From Stenogyne calaminthoides (taxonomy: Eukaryota > Streptophyta > Magnoliopsida > Lamiales > Lamiaceae): a stretch of 64,000 nucleotides of DNA. Below, piece after piece: positions 1-10,179 of this stretch (position 1 is its first letter; each line of letters opens with the position of its first letter). The translations under genes were made by a program, and so were the position numbers. The DNA is taken from positions 11,396,418 through 11,460,417 of the forward strand of contig JBBCBC010000026.1 of NCBI GenBank assembly GCA_037126765.1, written 5' to 3'. A model generated the notes under the pieces. That model worked only from the letters and a program-made list of their open reading frames with translations. It had not been told where the DNA came from and searched no databases.

Positions 1-2
1 AA

Positions 3-1202
3 CATTGTGAAGGATCAGAAAGTGTTCGAAGAACTAGACTCAGAATGTTGGGAACCAAGTTTGAAAACTTAAAGATGAAAGATGATGAGAACATTTCATC
101 ATACAATGAAGGGATAAGTGAGATTGCTAATGAGTCACACTTACTTGGTGATCCAATTTCCAACACTCTGTTAGTTAATAAGATACTTAGAAATGTTCCT
201 AAACGATTTGATGCAAAAATATGTGCAATAGAAGAAGCTAAGAACACTGATTTATTGAGTCAAAATGAGTTGATAAGTATTTTGAAAACTTATGAGATTA
301 ACTCAAATATGTTAGATGATGATAAACATGAGAAAGATAAAGACAAGAAAGTACTTTCTTTTAGAGGTGAAACTTCTGATAATGTTGGTAAACATCCTTA
401 TGTGACTGAAGTTGATTCTGATGATGATGTTTCTGATTTATGTGATGAAAATATTTCTGAACAATTTGCTCTTATCACTAAACAATTCAAATCTTTTCTA
501 AAAGGAAAGTTCAGAATACCAAATGGTCAATTTTAATCAAAGGATAAGTTTAACCAAAACTCTTCTCCCTCTGATAAAAAGCTTGTTCCAAGTCAGTCTT
601 CCAGTTTCAATCAACCTAGATAATTCAATAAGGATAACAAGTTCAAATATGATCCTGAGTACAGAAAAAAGGTTAAATGTGATGCATGTTCTGGATATGG
701 TCATTATTCTAATGAATGTGCTAATACTATGCTTAGGAAGAAAATGAACTTTAATGCTACCTTAAGCGATGATTCTGATGATGAAACTGATTCTGATAAA
801 TGTGAGCTAAGTGTTATGTCTGGTATAATAGTTTATGATGATACATTTGATGATGATCTCGATGATTATTGGTCTGAAGCAGATTCAGATGTTCATACAA
901 CATCTGAAACAACATTCAGTCAATATAACTCTGAGATTAACTGTTTTGCTAGAACTATTCTGAATGCTGAAACATTAAAATCTGCTGATTGTGACTCTGA
1001 ATATCTGAAGTTTAAAACTGATTTAGAAACTCAAAAACAGGTGTTGAGTTCCTTATCTTTAGAAAATTCAGATTTGAAAGAAAATCTTTTGAAGCTTGAA
1101 GTTCTTTTAACTAGAAAAGATGTGGAAATTTCTTCTTTGAAAGATGAACTCAAGTGCACTACTCTAAGTTTTAAAAAGTTTCTGGGAGCTCTACTGAATT
1201 GA
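3..1202 (+). pseudogene. gag: Element A gag (3' part), with two in-frame stops
   Basis: The capsid-like region continues from outside the window. It resembles the UBN2/retrotran_gag family, for example the segment RLRMLGTKFENLKM near codon 15. One frame runs through to 1202 but has TAA stops at 534-536 and near 617. After the stops the same frame encodes a zinc knuckle CDACSGYGHYSNEC (about 678-720), which fits C-x2-C-x4-H-x4-C and would bind the RNA genome. An Asp/Ser-rich stretch and then a predicted coiled coil (about 1010-1170, repeated Leu/Glu/Lys) follow. A capsid followed by a coiled coil is usual for Sirevirus gag. A one-base shift near 1185 moves the reading into the protease frame. 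Product: virus-like-particle structural protein. Inactive as assembled. Confidence 0.82.
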
Positions 1203-1921
1203 ATGAGGCATTAATGATTGGTAGATCTAATAATGCTGGACTTAGTTTTGTGAAAACTTATGAGGATACTCCTTTATCCTGTGAACCTATTTCTTTTGTA
1301 AAAGCTGGAACTTCTTTGCCTAAATCTTTAAAAGGTAAACAAAAGAAATCTGATGGTTTGTTTAAAGAGTATGTTTGTTTTTATTGTGCTGGAGTATGTC
1401 ATATTCGTTCATATTGTTCTAAGTTAAGAAGAGACTTAAAAGCTGGAATTGTTTTACCTGATAAAATTGAACACCCTATAAAACAGGTTAACAACAATAA
1501 AAAGTTGATTCATAAAAATATGTCATGCAATGTTGTGTACACATCCTTGAAAACATGTGTTCCTGGATCTTGGTACTTTGATAGTGGTTGTTCTAGACAC
1601 ATGACTGGTCAACTTAATTATTTATCTGATTATACACCATGTAATGGTGGTCATGTTACATATGGTGGTGGTTCAAAAGGTAAAGTTGTTGGAAAAGGAA
1701 TATTGAATGTTCCTGGTTTTCCAAAGTTGAAAAATGTGTTACATGTAAAAGGTTTACTTGTTAATCTGATTAGTATTAGTCAGTTATGTGATGATGATTT
1801 ACATGTAAAGTTTGACAAGAATTCATGCTATGTGTTTGATAAAAATGATGATTGCTTAATGACTGACAAAAGATCTGCTGATAATTGCTATTTGATTGGT
1901 ACAAAAACTTGGACATGCTAA
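1199..1921 (+). pseudogene. pol: Element A pol: second Cys motif and aspartic protease
   Basis: The frame continues from gag after a one-base shift. A second Cys-rich motif CFYCAGVCHIRSYC (about 1375-1420) resembles a zinc knuckle, though Cys replaces the usual Gly before His. The protease active site WYFDSGCSRHMTG starts at 1571 and keeps the catalytic D-S-G. The flap-like region VTYGGGSKGKVVGKG and the stretch LLVNLISISQLCD follow, as in copia proteases. The frame ends at a stop around 1921. There the sequence jumps from LIGTKT to KLGHANYK, which indicates an internal deletion in the gag-pre-integrase region. The protease would cut the polyprotein during particle maturation. Confidence 0.82.
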
Positions 1922-3335
1922 TTACAAAAGTATTCAGAAATTACATAGACTAGGTGCTGCTGTTGGTTTACCAGATCTTAACTTTGAAAAAGGAAAAATC
2001 TGTAGACCATGCCAGAAAGATAAGCAAGTGAGGACAACACATCAAATGTTGTCAGCATGTACAACAAACAGGTGTTGTGAATTAATTCATATGGATCTAA
2101 TGGGTCCTATGGAAACTGAAAGTTTAGGTGGTAAAAGGTATTCCTTTGTTCTTGTAGATGATTTTTCTAGATATACTTGGGTTATCTTTCTAAAAGAAAA
2201 ATCAGATACCTTTTCTGAGTTCAAAATTCTTTACAAAAGGTTTAAAATTGTTTTATGTTTAAAGATCAGTAGGGTAAGGTCTGATCATGGAAGAGAATTT
2301 GAAAACAGTTTGTTTACTAATTTTTGTGAAAAGAAAGGTAATTTGCAAGAGTTTTCTTCACCTAAAACTGCTCAACAAAATGGAATTGCTGAAAGAAAGA
2401 ATAGATCTTTGCAAGAAATGGCAAGAGTTATGCTAACCTCAAAAAGTCTTTCTAAGAAATTCTGGGCAGAAGCTTTGAATACTGCTTGTCACATTGTGAA
2501 TAGAGTCTATATTCGTTCTGGTAGTAATTGTAATCCCTATGAGATTCTGAATAACAAGAAACCAAATTTGAAATACTTTCATGTGTTTGGTTGTGTTTGT
2601 TACATTTTGAATGATAGAAATCAGTTGCACAAGTTTGATTCTAAGAGTGATAAAGGATTTTTCTTAGGATATTCTACGAATAGCAAGGCATATAGAATCT
2701 ATAACTTGAGAACTGATACAATGCAAGAATCTGTAAATGTGATTTTTGATGAACTTGCAAGTCTTGCAGGTAAAAGTGGTGAAGATAATGTATCAGATTT
2801 GATAGAAGTATCCAAAAATACTGATGACACTGAAGATAGTAAAAATATTGATCATAATCAGAATGTTCCTTCAACATCTGATGCAACATTACCCAAAAGT
2901 TCAAATACTGAAAATCTATCACAAGATTCACAGTATCCAAAACATTTGGTTCCCTCAACTAAGATAATGAAAAGTCATCCATCAGATCAGATCATTGGAG
3001 AAGCTACCACTGGTGTACAAACTAGAAGAAGAATGAGTATTCATATTAATAACCTTGTAAGATCAGTTTGCATGTCATCCATATTCAATCATGTAACTTT
3101 AGAGTGTTATCATTCTGAAATTGAGCCTAAAAATGTGAAAGAAGTTCTTGATGATGAAAATTGGATAAATGTTATGCATGAAGAGCTTAATCAGTTTGAA
3201 AGAAATGATGTTTGGACACTTGTACCTAGACCTAATTTTGATATTAATGTCGTAGGAACAAAATGGATTTTCAAGAATAAAATTGATGAATCTGGTAACA
3301 TTGTGAGAAATAAGGCTAGATTGGTTGCTCAATGA
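1896..3335 (+). pseudogene. pol: Element A pol: integrase and start of reverse transcriptase
   Basis: The N-terminal HHCC zinc finger is only partly left: LGHANYKSIQKLH, then CRPCQKDKQ near 2011. The catalytic core has the DDE residues in HMDLMGP (about 2085), SDHGREFEN (about 2280) and QQNGIAERKN (about 2370). The C-terminal part has the copia motif FHVFGCVCYILN and then GFFLGYS. A variable linker follows, then the reverse transcriptase entry WTLVPRP...NVVGTKWIFKNK and KARLVAQ. The reading stops at 3333-3335 with TGA where copia elements normally have Gly (RLVAQGY), a single G-to-T change. The same frame continues into 3336-3881. The integrase would insert the cDNA into chromosomes. Confidence 0.87.
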
Positions 3336-3881
3336 TATACTCAGATTGAAGGAATAGACTTTGATGAAACATTTGCTCATGTTGCTAGAATTGAATCTAT
3401 TAGATTACTTATTGTTATTGCATGTTTCATTAACATTAACTTGCATCAAATGGATGTTAAAGTTGTCTTCTCAAATGGTATCCTGGATGATGAAGCTTAT
3501 GTTGAACAACCTAAAGGTTTTGAAAATCTTGAATTTCCTGATCATGTTTACAAGTTAAAGAAAGCTTTGTATGGTCTAAAACAAGCACCTAGAGCTTGGT
3601 ATGGTAGGCTTACTGATTTCTTACTTGAATTTGGATTTTTGAGAGGTGAAGCTGATAGAACCTTGTTCATTAAAAATTCTGAGAATGATATCATGGTTGC
3701 TCAAATATATGTTGATGATATTGTATTTGGTTCAACTAGTAATGATATGCTTGAGAGTTTTGTTAAAGAAATGACATGTACCTTTGAAATGTCCATGGTT
3801 GGAGAACTGAATTTCTTTTTAGGTCTTCAAATCAAACAAGTTAAAGATGTCATTTTCTTTTCTCAAAAACAAATATGCTAA
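3336..3881 (+). pseudogene. pol: Element A pol: reverse transcriptase core
   Basis: The same frame continues after the TGA at 3333. The segment HQMDVKVVFSNG (about 3441) holds the first catalytic Asp, where most relatives have FLNG. EQPKGF, LKKALYGLKQAPRAWY (about 3556-3601) and the catalytic box YVDD at 3708-3719 are present. The segment GELNFFLGLQIKQ follows. The frame ends at 3879-3881 after FSQKQIC, and a frameshift separates it from the RNase H part. Catalytic Asp residues are intact, but the nonsense codon and the frameshift prevent a full product. The enzyme would copy element RNA into DNA inside the particle. Confidence 0.86.
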
Positions 3882-4642
3882 GAATTTGGTGAAAAGGTTT
3901 GGTCTTGAAACTGCTAAAACTATGAAAACCCTCAACTCAAAAGTTCAGTAAAGACTTGATTGGAAAAGATGTTGATCCTACTTTGTATAGATCAATGATT
4001 GGAAGTCTTTTATACTTAACTTCTAGTAGGCCTGATATTATGTATAGTGTATGTCTTTGTGCTAGATATCAAGCTAATCCTAAGGAATCACATCTTAATT
4101 CTGTGAAAAGAATTATAAGATATGTAGCTGGAACATGTGATCTAGGTATTTGGTACTCAAAGGATACTGATTGCTCTTTAGTTGGATATAGTGATGCAGA
4201 TTGGGCAGGCGATTGTGATGACAGAAAAAGTACTAGTGGAGGATGTTTCTACATGGGAAACAACATTATATCCTGGCACAGTAAGAAACAGAATTGTGTT
4301 TCACAGTCTACAGCTGAATCTGAATATGTTGCTGCTGGAAGTTGTTGCACTCAACTGCTTTGGCTTAAAAAGATGTTTGATGATTATGGGTTGGAAAGTG
4401 GTATTTTGACTATTTATTGTGATAATACTAGTGCTATCAACATTTCCAAGAATCATGTGCAACATTCTTTGTTTAAGCATATAAGGATAAGACATCACTT
4501 TATAAGAGATCTTGTAGAGAAAGAAATTGTGAAGTTAGAATACATTTCTACTGAAAAACAGTTTGCTGATATTTTTACAAAAGCCCTTGATAATGAGAGG
4601 TTTTCTTCACTTAGAAAATCTCTTGGTCTTTGCTATATCTGA
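3882..4642 (+). pseudogene. pol: Element A pol: connection domain and RNase H, C-terminal end
   Basis: After a frameshifted stretch (3882-3955) the frame reopens with LYRSMIGSLLYLTSSRPDI, a typical copia connection region. RNase H motifs follow: YSDADWAGDCDDRKSTSG (about 4187), STAESEY (about 4309) and YCDNTSAINISKN (about 4414), which hold the acidic catalytic residues. HIRIRHHFIRDLVE and the end ADIFTKALDNERF...LGLCYI* at 4642 are standard copia pol termini. RNase H would remove the RNA strand of the hybrid and shape the polypurine primer. Confidence 0.88.
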
Positions 4643-5559
4643 AAATAAACACTAGATGTTGTAACAAATGTTTCACAACATTTGAAGCGACATTGTGGTT
4701 CTGATAACGTGTTTATCTGTTGTTTTACTCATGATTGAACTTTAAATGATAGTGTTATGATCTAATTGTTGAATCATGGTTTAGATACAGAGTCCTGGAC
4801 ATATATCTCTTAAATTCATTGAAAAATAAATCACAACTTAGATGTGTAATCACTGAGTAACTATGGGACACGGAGCTCGCTACTACGATGTTCTCTTTTT
4901 AAAAGATGATTAAATATACATCCGTGTTTGTTCACAATCCATTGAGTAACTATGGGGCACGGAGCTCGCGACTACGATGTTCTCTTTTGAAAAGATGGAT
5001 CAATGTGAACATGTGTTTAAAAGAAAATTTCAAAATATGCAACACGTTGATGATGAATTTCATGCAAAATTAAATGTTGAGATATATTTGTGCCGACATT
5101 TTGTGAAACCTTAAATGATTCAAACTTTATCTATCATACATGATTTGTTTAAATTTCTTCTTAAGTTGAATTAGTGGTCAAACATTTTATTTAATCTAAA
5201 TTGTGTTTATCTAAGTTGGATATGGTTTCTTTTGTTTTCAAAATTGCTTTTGGCGGCTGATAACACATCACACGTTCACTCAAACTTAGTGGGTGGTTAT
5301 TTTACTCCACTATGTTTCGGTTTTTGTAGGTGGTTTTTGTGTAATAACTTCTCTCTCTTCTCTATTTATTTCAATTATTCTGTGTTGTTGTCCATTGTAT
5401 GCTGAAAACTTTTTGAGTTGCACATAGGAATCGAGGTTTGTTGATTTTACTTATATTATTACTTTAATTCGGTCACTTATCTTCCTTTCCCTCCTATTTT
5501 TCTCATTACATTATTTTATTTACCTTTGCTTTAATTTGATTGGACAAAAAAAGGGTGGG
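4643..5559 (+). other. Element A spacer between pol and the extra ORF
   Basis: This is an AT-rich noncoding stretch of about 0.9 kb with no convincing ORF. It includes an 89-bp tandem duplication (listed separately) and a pyrimidine-rich run before 5540. A spacer here is usual in Sirevirus elements, where the extra ORF is expected to be expressed from a separate or spliced RNA. I cannot identify splice sites with confidence. Confidence 0.6.
4855..5010 (+). repeat. 89-bp imperfect tandem duplication in the element A spacer
   Basis: The motif gagtaactatgggacacgg starts at 4855 and recurs as gagtaactatggggcacgg at 4944. The following ggagctcgc.actacgatgttctctttt is also repeated, giving a period of 89 bp. 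The second copy is cut short near 5010. Confidence 0.85.
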
Positions 5560-6393
5560 ATGACTGATAAACCAAACCCTTCGGACTTCCCTGATCATTC
5601 ATCCAAACACTCAAACCCTTCCTCTGCAGAAAACCCTCCTTTCACTACTTCCTCTCTTGAAAACTTGAACCATCTGAACTTACTAGCAGAAATGGCCGCA
5701 CAAAACACAGATTATGATTCCACTAATGTTGGTGGATCATCCTCTTCTTCCGTACAAAAACCTATTCCATACGAATTTCCCGCCGATACTCCCAAATCGC
5801 TGATTCGCTTGATCATCGAGCAAATGCTAGAGAAAAACCTTCCTGTTCTTCCTGATGTTTTTGTTGGGAATAAACTTATCAACATTAATGACTTTGTTGA
5901 TCTCTCTACTAAACCCCTAGCCGAAGAACCTGCTCCAGAAATTCCTTCGGAAACCCCTGTTTCTGAACCCACTGAAGAAACTCCTAAGTCATCTCAACCC
6001 GCAGATGCTGAGATGAAAGATTTTGATTCCTCTGATTCAGATGGAATGGGGGAGAAATTAAAGAACATCCGCTTGAGAAAGAAGCAACTTGCTCCCAAGA
6101 GAGGTGTTGGGAAATGGGGAAAACAGAGAATGTCTCAAAGAAATCTTGGAAAGAAGGTTGATTATACTGGTAAACGACCAAAAAGGATGATGGTGGTGGT
6201 CGATGACCCTATTTCATTGAAGATTCTCGATGAAGAAATGGTCAACCCGTTGAGCACATTCTTTGAACCAAAAGATTCGGATGATGATCTTACTATGGAG
6301 AAGTTAAAGGCCAAAAAGGAAAGGAGAACAAAGAGGAGAAATGATCCTCCTGTGCATTCTGCTGCTGATGTTGCTGAATCATCTGATTCATAG
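5560..6393 (+). pseudogene. Element A extra ORF, N-terminal segment (unknown function)
   Basis: The first ATG in this frame is at 5560 (MTDKPNPSDFPDHSSK). It is preferred over an upstream TTG because this is a eukaryotic message. The segment is Ser/Pro/Glu-rich and probably disordered in its first 170 residues. It then becomes basic (RLRKKQLAPKRGVGKWGK, then GKRPKRMM), which suits nucleic-acid binding or nuclear entry. A TAG at 6391-6393 ends it, and the sense continues in another frame from 6429. No signal peptide or membrane segment is visible, so nothing supports a true envelope protein despite the 'env-like' position. It corresponds in place to the post-pol ORF of Sirevirus elements. Confidence 0.68.
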
Positions 6394-6428
6394 AAAGAAG
6401 TAGAATCCCAAAAGGATCTGAGGAAAAT

Positions 6429-6623
6429 ATGGAAAGTGATGAGATGGAACCTGAAGAAGAACCTGAGGAAGATCCTGAAGAAGAAGATGTACCTGCTGGA
6501 AACCAAACTGATGATGAATGGGATCAATTGTTTGATGAGGTACTGGAATCTGACTCTGACTCTGATGATAAGGTTGAGTATGGTAGAAAATCTGCCGTTG
6601 TTAGATCTATGTTAAAATGGTGA
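6429..6623 (+). pseudogene. Element A extra ORF, acidic middle segment
   Basis: This is a short frame rich in Glu and Asp (EPEEEPEEDPEEEDVPAG, then ESDSDSDDKVEYGRK). It lies between the basic N-terminal segment (5560-6393) and the globular segment (6617-7874). It is a continuation of the same protein displaced by small indels on both sides, overlapping the next frame by 7 bases. The acidic linker is probably disordered. Confidence 0.62.
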
Positions 6624-7874
6624 TTATTGATGAAAGGATCATAAAAATACCTGACTTTGAGGCTAATAATCTAATAGGTTTTCTTAAGACTAGGTCTTTA
6701 TTGCATGCTCTTCAATATGCCAAACCTTATTATGTGCCATGGGTTGCCGAATTTTATGCTAATCTGAAGAAAAATTGTGGAAATGTGCAATCTGCAAACT
6801 ATGGAAAAGTCAGATTCAGGTACAATGTTGTCACTATTTCCCCTAGGCTAATTAACATTTTTCTAAAGACTAGAAACATGGAGGATGAGTATGGTGAACT
6901 AGATATTGGGGAAGTAATATCTGTGATAACTGGTGGGAGATATACTGAATGGACTCTTCAATTTTCTGCTGCAAAACTGACTTCTTTGTACTCTGTGATG
7001 CATAAATTGTTGGTTTCAAACTGGTTGCCTTCCAAAAATTCCACTGGGTTAACCAAAGAGCAAGCATTCTTGTTGTACAAGATTGTACACTTGAATAAAT
7101 TCAACATGGGTCAGATTATCTTTGATAATCGTGTGTCATATGCTGGTAAACACACTGAAGGAACCATTCTTCCATATCCAAGCCTGATTTGTCAGATGTT
7201 GGATAGATTAGAGTTTGATAGACCAAAGGGTGAGAGAATCAGCAACTATGTTCCTAGTTTTGGTATATCTCATGTTCTGAAAGGTGGTAACCGGGTAGTT
7301 GATTTGTCTCTGAAAGATAATGAACAGCAAACCGAAAATGTTACCCATTCTGTTGGCAACATTCCCTACACAGTAACCAGATGTGATGGTATCCCTTATG
7401 TTACCTTTTCAAATTCATTTATTTCTGATCAAATTCAATCCATCCAGCAAAGTATAGATGCTCTGATCATACAGAGAACCTTCTGGAGAAACCTGCTTTC
7501 TACTCCAACAGGGGGAGGTTCACCTGATGATGATGGTGATGATGGTGGTGATGGAGCTGGTCCATCTGGCCATGCAGGAGAGAAGGATGATGGTGAAGAT
7601 GCTTCTGTTGATGATGATGGTGCAGGTGCACAAGATGATCAGAATAATGATGTTGATGTTGATGATAGAGAGGTGGATATTGTTGTCAATAGAGCTGTCA
7701 ATGAAGTTGTGGATGATGCTGTGGAAAATGTTCTTGATGGTGAACAGAATGATGATGTTGCTGCTGAACAAGTTGTTCCCGACCCTGCACCAATTGACCC
7801 TACAACTGATGATAGCACTGATGAAGATCTGATAAAGACTCCAGACAGGGAGGATATGTCTCCTGAGAGTATTG
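6617..7874 (+). pseudogene. Element A extra ORF, globular 'putative plant transposon protein'-like segment, split by element B
   Basis: About 250 residues look globular: IIKIPDFEANNLIGFLK, YYVPWVAEFYANL, VRFRYNVVTISPRLINIFLK, then WLPSKNSTGLTKEQAFLLYKI and GTILPYPSLICQML. From memory this matches the family called 'putative plant transposon protein', which is common in plant retroelement ORFs and has no proven function. A very acidic Asp/Gly/Val tail (about 7525-7800) follows. At 7874 element B is inserted in the codon after SPESI. The reading resumes at 52888 and ends at TGA 52923-52925, about twelve codons later. If read unbroken into B's LTR it would end instead at 7927. Confidence 0.72.
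7870..7874. repeat. Target-site duplication of element B, left copy (TATTG)
   Basis: TATTG at 7870-7874 directly precedes the 5' LTR of B. The same five bases follow B's 3' LTR at 52883-52887. Removing one copy and B restores the reading frame of A's extra ORF, which confirms the boundary. Confidence 0.95.
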
Positions 7875-8039
7875 TGTTGGGAGATGAATTTAATAAAGAA
7901 GTTTTGATTAGATCCCAAAACCCCTGAGTATGACATGTTCAGGATAATCTTGATAGATCGAAATCGTTTCAAAGATAGAGTGTTCAGAAGTTATTCCGCA
8001 CTATGTATAGTCAAGCAGATATAGATCAAAGTTAGATAT

Positions 8040-8530
8040 CAAGAAACTAAAGACTCAAGAAGTAATCAAGTAATCAAGACTCAAGAAGTAATCAATAAAT
8101 CAAGACTCAAGAAGTAAATCAAGAAACTAAAGACTCGGTAAGTTGCTAAAGTAATCAAGACTCAAGAAGTAATCAAGAAATCAAGACTCAAGAAGTAATC
8201 AAGTAATCAAGACTCAAGAAGTAATCAAGAAAATGAAGACTCAAGATGTCATCAAGACATCAAGACTCAAGAAGTAACTAAAGACACTGAATACTTAGTA
8301 TGTCATCAAGACATCAAAACTCACTCAAGATGTCATCAAGACACTAAGACTCAAGATAAATCAAAAACATCAATACTCAAGATGTCACTAAAGACATCAA
8401 GACTCAAGAAGTAAATCAAGACATCAAGACTCACTATGTCACTAAAGACATCAAGACTCAAAGATATCAAGACACGTAAGATATCAAGACCCAAAGAGTT
8501 ATCAAGACTCAAGAAGATACTGAATACTCA
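8040..8530 (+). repeat. Minisatellite in the upstream part of the B LTR
   Basis: Imperfect tandem repeats built on aagactcaagaagtaatc, with variants such as gatgtcatcaagacatc, have a period of about 17-24 bp. Homologous arrays occur in B's 3' LTR (35775-36290) and in both E LTRs. Its position upstream of the TATA box suggests an enhancer-like or promoter-spacing role (inference). Confidence 0.88.
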
Positions 8531-8990
8531 GTATAACCTGAATGTTCAGAGGTAAAGTATAATATCTATCTGAAGACAACAAAACTGAGAAAAATGCAAA
8601 TATTCAGAAAAGTAGATATTGCCCAAAACATGCATATGCAGACAAAAGGAACTAAGTCCAAGTGTTGTTTAAGGTTGTCTCATTCAGAGAGATTGACCAA
8701 AAAGAGCCATTATGTTTGTCTACATTTACTAAAGACAAGAACCATTCAGAGGAAAACAACATCAGACTTTCATCGACCTTTGAAAGCGACGGAACACACC
8801 AATCATGTCAAGAGTACTATGTTCCAGACTGCAAAAATTGGTGATTGGCTACATGAATGCATATTTCCTAAAACATGCAAGGGAGTATTCAAACCCTAAA
8901 AATAGTCGTTCATCAAACACCATAAGAGGAAACTCATGAAGTTATCTCCTCCAACGGATAGTTTTTCAAGAGTGACCTTGGTGAAGTTGC

Positions 8991-9000
8991 CTATAAATAC
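8991..9000 (+). promoter_or_regulatory. TATA box of the B 5' LTR
   Basis: ctataaatac lies about 1.1 kb into the LTR, and the aligned E LTRs have tataaaat or tataaat at the equivalent place. The transcription start would be about 30 bp downstream. Confidence 0.7.
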
Positions 9001-9295
9001 TAGTGACCCTTTACATTGAGAGGTCACGGGAAATTTCAAAGCAACTCAAGAGCTCATTCGTATTATTGTAAATTGAAGCACTCGAAAAACCTAGAATTTC
9101 CCAAGTGTTTCACATTGGAGAGAGCTCACTCACTAAGCCTAGATTGATAAGAAATATCCAAAGCTTAGTAGAGATATCCTAGCGTTTGCATTGTTCTTAT
9201 TGTAAAGGATATCTCATCCTAGTTGGAAACCAACCCAAAACCCAAACCCTTTGTAAGGTAGTTTGTGTGTGTTTTGTTGGTGAGTTGGAGTTGTA

Positions 9296-9480
9296 AAGAG
9301 TTAGTAAGCTACAGTGAGTTAGCCAAAAAACTCTAGAGAAGAAGTTAGTAAGATACTTGTGGTAGTCTGAACACTTGTGTGTGTTTGAGTTAGTAAGCTG
9401 CAGTGAGTCAGCCAGAAAACTCTAGGTAGAAAAGTTTGTAAGCTACAGTGAGTTAGCCAGAAAGCTTTAGGAAGTGGTTA
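9296..9480 (+). repeat. Tandem array in the transcribed part of the B LTR
   Basis: Three to four copies of a module near 45-48 bp contain agttagtaagctacagtgag followed by ttagccagaaaactc. Related arrays lie in D (about 37855-37985) and, inverted, in both E LTRs (about 38920-39130 and 51145-51365). Confidence 0.85.
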
Positions 9481-10000
9481 AGGAATTTCTCTGAAGATCA
9501 GAGAGAGTGGATGTAGGAGCTTGAGTCTCTGAACCACTATAATTGCTGTGTTGTTTTGCTTTCTGTGCTGCATTATTATCTGTTGCATGTTTTTCACTGA
9601 AAGCATAGTTCACTGATATTCAGTTGGAACCAATCCACTGAACTTGCATCAACTGATCACAGCCTTAATCACTGTTTTATTAAAAGGAAGATTTTCAGCA
9701 AAGCTAAAACGAGTATAAACATAGGGCCAACCATTCCGCACACTTGAGTAGCTAGAATAGATAGTTACCAAACTGAACTAACTCTACTGAAGGTTCAGTA
9801 AGATAATTATCTGATCCAAGCGCCTCAGGATCTCTGATAAACTCAAGTTCAGTTGGGCTAATCTGAAGCTTCTGAAAGCTGCTCAGGATCATTGTCTCAG
9901 TAGACTTTGACTCAGGTCAATCTGTGCTTCTCAGGGCAAAATCATCAGGATAACCTGACCCATCTGACCTCAGTGAAAGAAAAGTTTTAAAAATCACTGA

Positions 10001-10029
10001 ACACGTGTATTCCCCCCCCATACACGTGT
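10001..10029. promoter_or_regulatory. Hairpin of two CACGTG palindromes near the end of the B LTR
   Basis: The arm acacgtgtat (10001-10010) and the arm atacacgtgt (10020-10029) are perfect inverted repeats around a nine-base loop, T followed by eight C. Each arm is itself centred on CACGTG, the plant G-box core. The structure recurs in B's 3' LTR (52829-52858) and E's left LTR (38376-38402). It could act as a G-box pair or as RNA structure. Confidence 0.75.
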
Positions 10030-10057
10030 GAGACTTGTTAGCACCGGGACCAACAAG

Positions 10058-10069
10058 TGGTATCAGAGC
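10058..10069 (+). other. Primer binding site of element B (initiator Met-tRNA)
   Basis: tggtatcagagc begins two bases after the LTR end. It is complementary to the 3' end of plant initiator Met-tRNA, the usual copia primer. Confidence 0.93.
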
Positions 10070-10179
10070 AGTGGTTCAATTTGACCACTTGCTTTGGTGG
10101 CCATAATCTATTTTGCTGAAAGGCTCTGGTGGTCAACTGAATAGATTTGTTTAGTGATATCTTACAAGGCTCAGTCATC

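Larger units (their letters stand above)
7875..10055 (+). repeat. 5' LTR of element B (about 2.18 kb)
   Basis: It starts tgttgggagatgaattt and ends gcaccgggaccaaca, directly before a primer site at 10058. The same start is seen at 35616 (B 3' LTR) and, inverted, at 40367 and 52603 (E LTRs). It contains a minisatellite upstream of a TATA box, a second tandem array downstream of it, and a CACGTG hairpin near its end. This copy looks the least damaged of the family in the window. Confidence 0.93.

Noticed and set aside
1185..1210. Programmed -1 frameshift between gag and pol of A, suggested by overlapping frames at 1199-1202
   Set aside because: No slippery heptamer with a following structure is apparent, and further random frameshifts occur at 1910 and 3880. 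Decay or indel errors are simpler.
5560..7874. True retroviral envelope gene after pol
   Set aside because: No signal peptide, membrane anchor or cleavage site is visible in A, B or E. 'Extra ORF of unknown function' is all the sequence supports.
7520..7972. Ile-rich minus-strand frame of 150 codons
   Set aside because: It is the antisense of the GAT-repeat that codes for the acidic tail of A's extra ORF; a composition shadow.
8040..8530. Possible CRISPR-like array
   Set aside because: Units are directly adjacent and variable, with no unique spacers, and this is plant nuclear retrotransposon DNA. It is a minisatellite in an LTR.
8594..8899. Frames of 101 and 60 codons within the 5' LTR of B
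   Set aside because: They lie in the upstream LTR part, overlap in two frames and are not kept in B's 3' LTR or E.
10058..10069. tRNA gene at the primer sites
   Set aside because: Only about 12 bases complementary to the tRNA 3' end are present. No cloverleaf or internal promoter boxes follow.
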